Made by a program: the position numbers and the translations under genes | In this document: positions 56,721-64,000 of the stretch, one piece after another | Position numbering within the stretch: the stretch's first letter is position 1 | Layout of the letters: every line of letters starts with the position of its first letter | Source: Mactra quadrangularis | Taxonomy: Eukaryota > Mollusca > Bivalvia > Venerida > Mactridae | NCBI GenBank assembly: GCA_025267735.1 | Contig: CM046307.1 | Span: 49,023,395-49,087,394, forward strand | Direction of reading: 5' to 3' | DNA: 64,000 nt | Notes under the pieces: model-generated | Told to the model about the DNA's origin: nothing | Seen by the model: only the letters and a program-made list of their open reading frames with translations | The model's database searches: none

Positions 56721-56853
56721 ATTAAATAAGTGATTTGATATAGGCCCTGTTTTTTTCCAAGGGCAGTCGTATTGGCCCGAGGCCGACGACCGAGGGCTAA
56801 TATGACTGTCTCGAGGAAAAATAACAGGGCCTATATCAAATCACCTATTTAAT
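56721..56853. mobile_element. 133-bp hairpin element, 31-bp arms
   Basis: The arm 56721-56751 (ATTAAATAAGTGATTTGATA TAGGCCCTGTT) pairs with 56823-56853 with one mismatch. The interior continues to pair (CAGTCGTATTGGCCC / GGGCTAATATGACTG). It may be one end of a larger element that ends near 58835 (ACAGGGCAAATAACAC then TTATTTAATAA) and was split by the hAT element at 57051. Confidence 0.7.
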
Positions 56854-57050
56854 GACAATTTTATTAAATTACTGCTTAAAGACTTACGGACATTGAACTG
56901 AATTCGAATCTTCACAAAAATACGGTTTGTTTGCCTGCTGTTGTTCGTCGGCATTTGCACCTTTTCTACAAATTGTGACTAAAAGAGACAGACTAAAACA
57001 ACCAATGCCGGAAACGTACCGTTATGTACGAGACTCAACTATGTCATAGA

Positions 57051-58567
57051 TAGGGATGTATACCGGTACCAAGTACCGGTACGAGTATCGGTATCGTTTC
57101 GAAAATTTCCGGTAAATACCGTTTCGTTTCGGTACCGGTACTGAAATCGGTACCTTGAACAAAATAGAGCAGATTTGAAATAACCAAATACGAAATTTTC
57201 AATGCTTTCATCTCAAGACTTCTGTGTATTTATCCTATTTTAAAGGGATTTAACTCGATCTAAAATTTGGTTAAGTATATTATATCATTTATTACCGTCC
57301 AGAATGCCCCGTGCAGATCCATATTGATAATTGATACAAATTGAAATAATTATATAAGTAATGACACAGTGTTGCAGGAAATTAGCATGCTACTTATACG
57401 TTAATTTTTTAAAGTCTATGGGCACGTTCCGCAAAGCGATCGCTAGCTAGCGCTTTTTAAAAGCAATTTTTTGTAGCGTAAAAGGTCTACGGAACGGTAT
57501 GTTTCAAGCTAGCAAATCCAAGATGGCAGTTTTCTCAAACAAAATAATCAGATTTATAAAAAATGAAAAATATTTAAATCAATATCACCATAATTATTCT
57601 TTTAACAGCTTTAACAAAATATATGAATTAAATAAAACCTATATCAGTATTCTTAAAAAAGAAACACGTTTCCAAAGTGGCAGCCATTTTGAAAAAATGC
57701 AGAAGTTTTCGGAATCATACGGCTAGCAAGAAAAAACATGCTACGTATCGCTAGCTAGCGATTCAATTCTCTCGATCGCAGTAGACCGTTCCATAGGAAA
57801 ACGCTAGGTAGCGATACAAAGCGCTCGCCATGTGGAATGTGCCCTAGTTGCCGACGATGTCAATGACTGAAAGGCCTCTCAAAATTGTTGCACATGCACG
57901 CTTACATTAACATGCACAATGATATTTGATGTTCTGTAATATTGTCCTTCGATTGTAAATTCTGCATGAGTAAACTGTCACATGAACATTGTGTTATTTT
58001 TCTGACGAACATCTGTGTTTATTAAAAATCATATGCATAGGATTAAACACAAAAGTATAGTTTGTAAAAGATCACCAACGACTCATTATTGTCTACTGGG
58101 CTACTAAAAATACTTATTTAATTGCGACACAATATTTTATTGACATTGTTTTGGTATGAAGATATTCAGTACAAATGCCACACGTAGAACGATTTTTTTC
58201 TATCTCCTAGTTATATATTTATTAGTATTTTTTCTACTAAACATTTAGCAAACAGAATTGCACAAAAACAGTATAAATTGCAGAGCTTGCATTGAAATAT
58301 TTCTCTGTCTTGGGTACATGTGTGTCAGTGATCGTGTGTTTTCATGGGTTGGTGACACAATAAACCAGGGAAGAGTACCCCTCTATCCGCCAAAAGCTGA
58401 TATGTTCATAATCTTACATCGATATTCATGTATGTTTTTGTTATTTGTATTTAAACATTGTAATTTGTACTACGGCTGCATATTGGTATCGGTATCGGTA
58501 TCATTAAAAACACCGTATCGTTTCATTGGTACCGGTATCGTTTCGTCCCTGACGGTATCCATCCCTA
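57051..58567. mobile_element. Non-autonomous hAT-type element, perfect 8-bp target duplication
   Basis: It starts TAGGGATGTATACCGGTACC and ends GGTATCCATCCCTA, and is flanked by GTCATAGA at 57043-57050 and 58568-58575. The sub-terminal regions carry arrays of ACCGGTA / GGTATCGGTATC in both orientations, as hAT transposase-binding regions often do. The 1517 bp contain no transposase. A second element is nested at 57420-57844. Confidence 0.85.
57420..57844. mobile_element. Nested MITE with GGGCACGTTCC ends
   Basis: GGGCACGTTCCGCAAAGCG at the left and TGGAATGTGCCC at the right are inverted (two mismatches in 14). Sub-terminal CGCTAGCTAGCG, AGCGATCGCTAGC and CGCTAGGTAGCG blocks are inverted too. 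No clear target duplication. It sits inside the hAT-type element. Confidence 0.65.
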
Positions 58568-58974
58568 GTCATAGATATGACTGCTACCGGTCTCTGCGGG
58601 AAGATTCAATTATTAAAAATTGGGTTTGATCTCCATCAAAAACAAAATGGCCGTCATTTTATGCCATAATCGTAACTGATATTGGCACGGTTTTGTCAAC
58701 CAATCAGAGCGCAGAAATTTGTTATTGGCCCTTTAACAGATTTCGGCCCGGTTTTCAGTTTTATTGAACAGATTTTGCAGTATTGTGCAGTGAATTAGCC
58801 ATTTACAGGGCAAATAACACATTGTTATTTAATAAGATGATATATTATCATTAAAATTAGTAATTAAAACACATTTATTTTCAGGAACTTAGAGTGATAT
58901 TTTTTATCCTACAGACACTTGTAAGTATCTGTTTATATGGAAGTTCTATCGCATATAATGATACCAGTATGACA

Positions 58975-59310
58975 GGCCAATTTTTCTGCTGGCTAATCTT
59001 TTCACGGGGAAAAAAGGCCCGGGCAAATATTTTCCTCAGGAAAAAGGCATAGGCAATGCCCCGGGCATTTTTTCCCCCGTTGATGAAACTGTTTTTATTA
59101 TGCTTTTATTATTGTATATATTGGCCAGTCTTTCCCCTTGCAAATTTTCCCGCATGGATGAAACAGTTTTAAATTATGCTTTTTTATTGTAAATTTTCAG
59201 CCATGTGGAAAGATTGACACAGTTTACAATAAAAAAAAACACAATAAAAACACTTTTATCAATGAGGGGGATTTGCCGGGGAAAGACTAGCCGTGGGGAA
59301 ATAGACTGCT
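58975..59310. repeat. Complex inverted and direct repeat cluster
   Basis: GATGAAACTGTTTTTATTAT, GATGAAACAGTTTTAAATTA and, inverted, a block with CACAATAAAAACACTTTTAT are three copies of one unit. The outer parts GGCTAATCTTTTCACGGGG and GAAAGACTAGCCGTGGGG are inverted. Probably one or more degenerate foldback-like elements. Confidence 0.5.
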
Positions 59311-59811
59311 ACACCGGTACATCTACAAGTCATTGCACCCTCTTAGATGAAATATTCCTATATCATATCAATACGAATATACATTTTATAATCATTTATA
59401 TAAGTAAACAATTGGTTTTTGTTTCCATTGTGTGCGTAAGTTATATCGACTTAGTGTGTTCGACTCTGTCGAATTGAAAATCTGCTCCGTTGGGCGGGAC
59501 CATAAACAACTTTAACTCTTATCTCAAATATTGATAACTATAATATGGCTTATTATATTTTATCATGTCATATGTCTGAGGTTTCTAATGAATCAAAACG
59601 AGCATATTCTGTTTTGAAACGTTTATGGAAACATAAATAAGTAAAATTTTATATTTAAAACAATGTTGTTATAAGACAGAACTAAACAAAAATCACAATT
59701 TTGGAACCACAGTCATAAAGCTACGAAGCTGGTGACTTTCATGAAGGACTTTTATATATAATATATATAATAGTAACATGGTGCATAACATAGTACAACA
59801 TAAATACACGA

Positions 59812-60550
59812 ACAAAACAAACAAACAAACATACCCAGCCTAACAAGGCTTATCTAGTCACTTATACTAGAACATAACGCTAATTTATAGAAATATAAAT
59901 AAAAACAAAAGCACACATACACAAAATGCAGCAACAACACATACGAGTAACAAACAAAATAGGAAACAATTTACAAGCATAATAGTACATGTACAAAAAA
60001 TAAAGTTTAGGGCATGAATAGAAAGGCTGAAATATACGATCTTTATAATTATAATTTTATACAGCTCGCACACTTAAAACATTCTATGATATAATATAAC
60101 AAAAAGCAAAGAAATCATAAATCATAGAGTAGATATAATATTTAGCAAAATTTTAATATTAAATGACGAAGAAACGTGCACTGAGAAGAGACTAAAATGT
60201 CGGAGCTAAACACAATCCTATCTAGCCCCTACACTTTAGACATTCCATGATATATAAACATAGGGCTTTAATAGCATGTTGATTTTGAAATATTTCATTT
60301 AAGGTATTGTAATAATTGTTATTGTTAAGAATTCCTACGGAAGACAATTTTTGGAAAATAATGATTCTTAAGTTTTCATATTTTGTACAAAAGAATAAGA
60401 AATGTATTTCCGATTCAACAGTTTTAGAATCACATTGTTTACATAGTCTAGAATCTCTGGGAATATTATGATAACGTCCTGTTTGTATTTCTAGGGGTAA
60501 TGTTCCCGATCGTAATTGTGCGAGAATTGATCTTGATTAGTCTGAGTCAA
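59812..60550 (-). mobile_element. 5'-truncated LINE remnant (ORF2 C-terminus and 3' UTR)
   Basis: Minus-strand translation of about 60540-60300 gives LAQLRSGTLPLEIQTGRYH, then SRLCKQCDSKTVESEIHFLF and FCTKYENLRI. This is the C-terminal CCHC segment of a LINE ORF2, from a different lineage than the 29-34 kb copy. The 3' UTR follows and ends in an (ACAA)n tract at about 59812-59832. Only the 3' end was inserted, typical of 5' truncation. Confidence 0.75.
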
Positions 60551-60975
60551 TACTTTAAAATCTATTCTATATTCAACGTGTATCAAATGTAATTCTCCAA
60601 GAACTAGAGTAATATGATGTTTTTTATGGATGAAGTCGAATATGGGGGTCTCGGGTTTGGATTTTTGGATAATTCTTAGACCAAGGTCAAGGTCACGGTT
60701 AATGCCCATTATGACAACAGATTTTTCAAAATTATATATGTATATTGAATTTATTTGAATAAAACTATTTTCTCAGTCCCATATCAAACCCCACATGATC
60801 ACCCAAATGATTCTAAAAGTTTAGAAACAACTTTCTCATGTATTTTACCTTCACCGTGACATTGACCTTGTTCTTAAAAGTATATCATATGATGTAAAAA
60901 TTGACTTTAAATGGTTATTAGGTTTCATCTAACACGGTAAGAAGAAGTTAAGTCGATTTGGGACACAAATTCCAA

Positions 60976-61006
60976 GGCGCATGCGCAGAAATGGCGGCCA
61001 TCTTGG
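60976..61006 (+). promoter_or_regulatory. NRF1/YY1 motif cluster, candidate promoter
   Basis: GGCGCATGCGCAG (60976-60988) is a consensus NRF1 palindrome and GCGGCCATCTTGG (60993-61005) a consensus YY1 site, 5 bp apart. An Ets-like GGAAGTGG follows. In animal genomes this trio marks housekeeping transcription starts. The GCCATCTTGG motif also occurs inside repeats, so this is only a candidate. Confidence 0.4.
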
Positions 61007-61205
61007 ATTTGGAAGTGGAAATCATGCTTTTCGTAAACGGTAGACCATGTAGATGATCTGTGCCTTATTGGGGGCTTGTATCATGAAGTTAAAGATTGCT
61101 GCAGTAAAATATCGGCCCACTGCTTTCATCTGCTTCCACTGGAATATCATATGCTTCTAGATGAGACTTCCGAAGATCTTTCCAGATTGTTCAACGAAAA
61201 AAGAC

Positions 61206-61380
61206 GGAGCAGTAAGTCCAGTGGCTTGGGGATCGAGTGGTACATGTACCTGGTTCAACCGCCACAAGAGGCACTGCTAATATTCTTGAGCAATAAATTT
61301 ACCTTTACCTTTAGTTGTTCCACTTCACTCAGATGTAAATGGGTAGGCTACTGTGAGGGGTCACCTGCCTGAAGGTGATT
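61206..61380 (+). repeat. V-SINE-like SINE copy
   Basis: AGTCCAGTGGCTTGGGGATC and CTGGTTCAACCGCC (head), then GGCACTGCTAATATTCTTGA, GCAATAAATTTACC, CCACTTCACTCAGATGTAAA and TGGGTAGGC. Same body as 19083-19352. It accounts for most of a 98-codon ORF here. Confidence 0.65.
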
Positions 61381-62314
61381 TAAATTATCAAGGTTTATCG
61401 AACAAAATTGTGAAGTCAGATGATCATGTATATGAAAGCAGAATTCAAACCGACTTTATACTTGATAAAGATCGAAAGTCTTAGTGCCATTGTTACACTG
61501 TATCACTTAAACTATGAAGTGACATTAGTTGGTAAATTTCATATTTTAATGAACTAAATGACATTAGAATTAAATGTATAAAAACGTATGATAACATCAA
61601 TGATATACGTGATGTAATATGATGACATCATATACCAAAGTGACAAATTCATCCAGTGTATTACGTTTCAACAATATTACAGTTTATTATAAAGTCATTA
61701 TATTAAATTATTTTATCTTGACAATAATCATCAAACGCCCTTAAACTATGAACAACCAACTTCATTTTCAATTATAGATCTATTAAATTGCTCGTTTGAT
61801 TGTGAAATTTAACAACTCTTGACTATAAGGAAAGGCAATTGGGGATCTTATAGTGAATTTAGTGCATTATATTGCGATTCATTTTGGGATGAGGGGTAAG
61901 GGGATACCGGCTTCTGAAATTATGAAATAATTCAAAACGCTAGTGATAAGATGCAAAAGAATCAATTTAAAAGATAATATTTCTGTTCACGGAATCCAAC
62001 TTACTTACATAACCTTTGATAGAACTTATAGCAAACATAGCATTCACTTCTGGAAGTAAAATTTATATAGATATGTGGGGTATATAGCATCTACTATTAA
62101 AACTAAAATTACGCACACCATAACTACTGCCCCTACCCCTATGTAACTTTTAAAACATTTAAAATTGTGGGTTCTGATGTCGGGCCACATTAAATCTAGG
62201 CCTAACTTATTCTAAAATGGGCAAATCCCCGTATTTGATAAAGCCGACTGCTTTGTACATTGTTACCTGCGATTACAAGGTCATAATTTTAATTTTATCA
62301 TTTCTATATTTCAG

Positions 62315-62351
62315 TCTTACATTACTCTGGTATCATCGGTACCCAAAGATG
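62315..62351 (+). other. Candidate short exon ending in ATG at a GTGAGT donor
   Basis: CTATATTTCAG is followed by 37 bases ending CCCAAAGATG/GTGAGTTTT. The ATG abuts a perfect donor, a known arrangement for genes whose first coding exon is only the start codon. No further coding exon could be recognised to the right within the window. Confidence 0.3.
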
Positions 62352-63303
62352 GTGAGTTTTTTATATTAAATATAATGTTATAAAGATAAATCGCCATTAC
62401 ATATTTTTTAAGGGAATATTTGACAAAAGTTTCACTAATCTTATTCCCTATTTTACATTCCATTATCATAATTGTGATTGCAAAAGACACACTTATACAA
62501 TGCTTGTCAAAATATTCCTATAATTTCACGGCGTCTCAACGCCGTGATATTGTGGTGGGTAGATTTTGATAGCAATGGGCAAAAGTCACGTGATAAAAAA
62601 TGATAAAAATCCTTTCGATTTCCACTGCCGACAAATTTATTGTTCTTAATGCAGTCATAGTACAGCCCATTTCCGTTAAAAGTTAAATAGAAAAATCATT
62701 TTTGGGGGAATCCATATAAACAATTTTTCTTGCAACAATGCAACACACGAAAAATCAGCGTTTTATATCAACACATTTCCGCAAATCCTTTCGAATCACA
62801 CGAAAAGGGGTAGGTATAAATCGCGAACCAACCGGACCAGGAGACCAGTTTAGTATACGGATACAGTTTAACAAATATGCGTATCATAATGTGTGTATAG
62901 TACATATATTATTGATATTTGCCAATATTTTATTTGAAAAGATAAGACACCAATATCTAAATTATATTTTAAGAAATAACTTTGCAGACTTTAACTATTA
63001 AAAGAATCGTCGATTGCTTCATTACATATTGTTGTAAATATTATATATTTCAACTGTTAGAGCATTTATCATTTGAAAACTAATTTGATATGATTCATAT
63101 ATTTTAATAATATACCTTTTTTCTTATTAGCCGACTGTATAAATAAAGAAGCGTAATCGTGTAACATTGACTCTTAATTCTTACTCTTACTGAGCTCTAT
63201 TGGCGATCTTTTCTAACTATGATTAAGTGCAGCGGACCAGTTAATTTTAAGAGCATAAGAGTTACGGACCAGGGTTGAGTTCAGTAACTGCGAACGTTAT
63301 AGA

Positions 63304-63446
63304 ACGTTCCGCAACGATACATTCGGAAGTCCTCGTCCATTTGCTGCGAATAATCTCGGACATATTTGGACGCTATTTTGAAATGTCCGGCGTTAAAGTA
63401 AATAAATGTATGACCGAGGAGTTCCGAATGCATCGTTATGTAACGT
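63304..63446. repeat. Inverted repeat, 35-bp arms, about 73-bp loop
   Basis: The arm 63304-63338 (ACGTTCCGCAACGATACATT...) pairs with 63412-63446 (...ATGCATCGTTATGTAACGT) with about five or six mismatches. The 64-codon ORF across it is an accident of this structure. Confidence 0.7.
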
Positions 63447-64000
63447 ACTGTAGCGTTTTGTGTAATTGAACTTGCTTCTGGTTATAGATCGAGCAGATGT
63501 AAGATTATTTTTGCAGACTTTTTTTTAATAAGGAAAAGTTTGGTACTATATTGACGGACTATTGACCAGACGGACCAGGTAATTTTAAGAGAGTTAAAAT
63601 GACGGACATTTACACCTAGGTGAAAAGCTCGCCAGTTTTTAATTTGTTCGAATGGAGTATGTTTTCTCGAGTCCGAGTGAATTCATTATTAAGGAAAATG
63701 GTTTCTATTCGAAATAGCTTGCCTTTTGTATTTAAGTGCATCTTTTCGGAATTAAAATACATGTTAAATCCTTTCGTGTATCCGGCAACAAAATTCTTCC
63801 CTAACAAGTAAAGGTATGACTACTCTCTAATACACTGGTTTGAAAGATTCACTCGCTGACTCTCTACCTCTGCTTAAATACTATGCGCAAACTGATATTT
63901 CTATTTCAAGGCAAAGACACACACATTTAGATTGCATGACTGTCTCGTGATTAAAAAATAAATGCAATAAATGCAACAAATGTTCACGCCTGTAAAATCA

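Larger units (their letters stand above)
38650..60960. other. Gene-poor stretch, A+T-rich, mosaic of small repeats
   Basis: No ORF here has recognisable protein family features except retrotransposon remnants. Listed elements (41281-41466, 42714-43113, 46482-46542, 47032-47185, 48434-48802, 49909-50495, 51622-51902, 54057-54397, 56721-56853, 57051-58567, 59812-60550) account for much of the structure. The spans 52000-53900 and 54700-56600 show nothing I can name beyond low-complexity A+T-rich DNA. Confidence 0.6.

Noticed and set aside
58258..58629. 123-codon ORF
   Set aside because: It extends through the right end of the hAT-type element (ACCGGTA arrays) and has no recognisable domain.
61076..61372. 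98-codon ORF
   Set aside because: Mostly a V-SINE-like copy.

Overview
The window is a piece of an animal nuclear genome, most likely a bivalve mollusc. The evidence is short coding exons with canonical GT/AG introns, strong A+T richness outside exons, and many tRNA-derived SINE copies, small inverted-repeat elements and a LINE of types common in molluscs. It also holds the repeat with a (GTCC)n tract behind a TATACCCCC end that is widespread in marine invertebrates. The species call is inference; only the eukaryotic, intron-rich, transposon-rich nature is read directly.

Three host genes can be supported. (1) Positions 117-4756, minus strand, hold the 5' half of a CLIP3/CLIP4-type gene (ankyrin repeats then CAP-Gly) in six coding exons whose phases all agree. 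It runs off the left edge, and a probable non-coding first exon ends at 18346, giving a first intron of about 13.6 kb. (2) Positions 21425-27235, minus strand, hold a complete deoxyhypusine hydroxylase gene (DOHH) in five exons (310 aa) with all four His-Glu metal-binding pairs. (3) Positions 37482-38525, plus strand, hold a membrane progestin receptor-type PAQR protein with an intronless coding region behind a 5' UTR intron.

DOHH and the PAQR gene are divergent. Between them lies an 8.9 kb composite mobile element (27335-36242). It has inverted arms of about 0.7 kb built from units of about 200 bp, is flanked by the 9-bp direct repeat TGAATCTTT, and carries a nearly complete non-LTR retrotransposon (about 29064-34372) in its middle. 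With the insertion removed, the DOHH start codon and candidate 5' splice donors of the PAQR gene would be only 115-250 bp apart, so the element probably split a shared promoter region.

The right part (38.7-64 kb) shows no confident host gene. It is a mosaic of inverted-repeat elements (several with readable 8-bp or 9-bp target duplications, some nested), SINE copies, a degraded LINE 3' end at 59.8-60.55 kb, and spacer. A promoter-like NRF1/YY1 motif cluster at about 60976-61006 and a short candidate exon ending ATG/GTGAGT at 62351 are the only hints of another gene, which would start here and run rightward.
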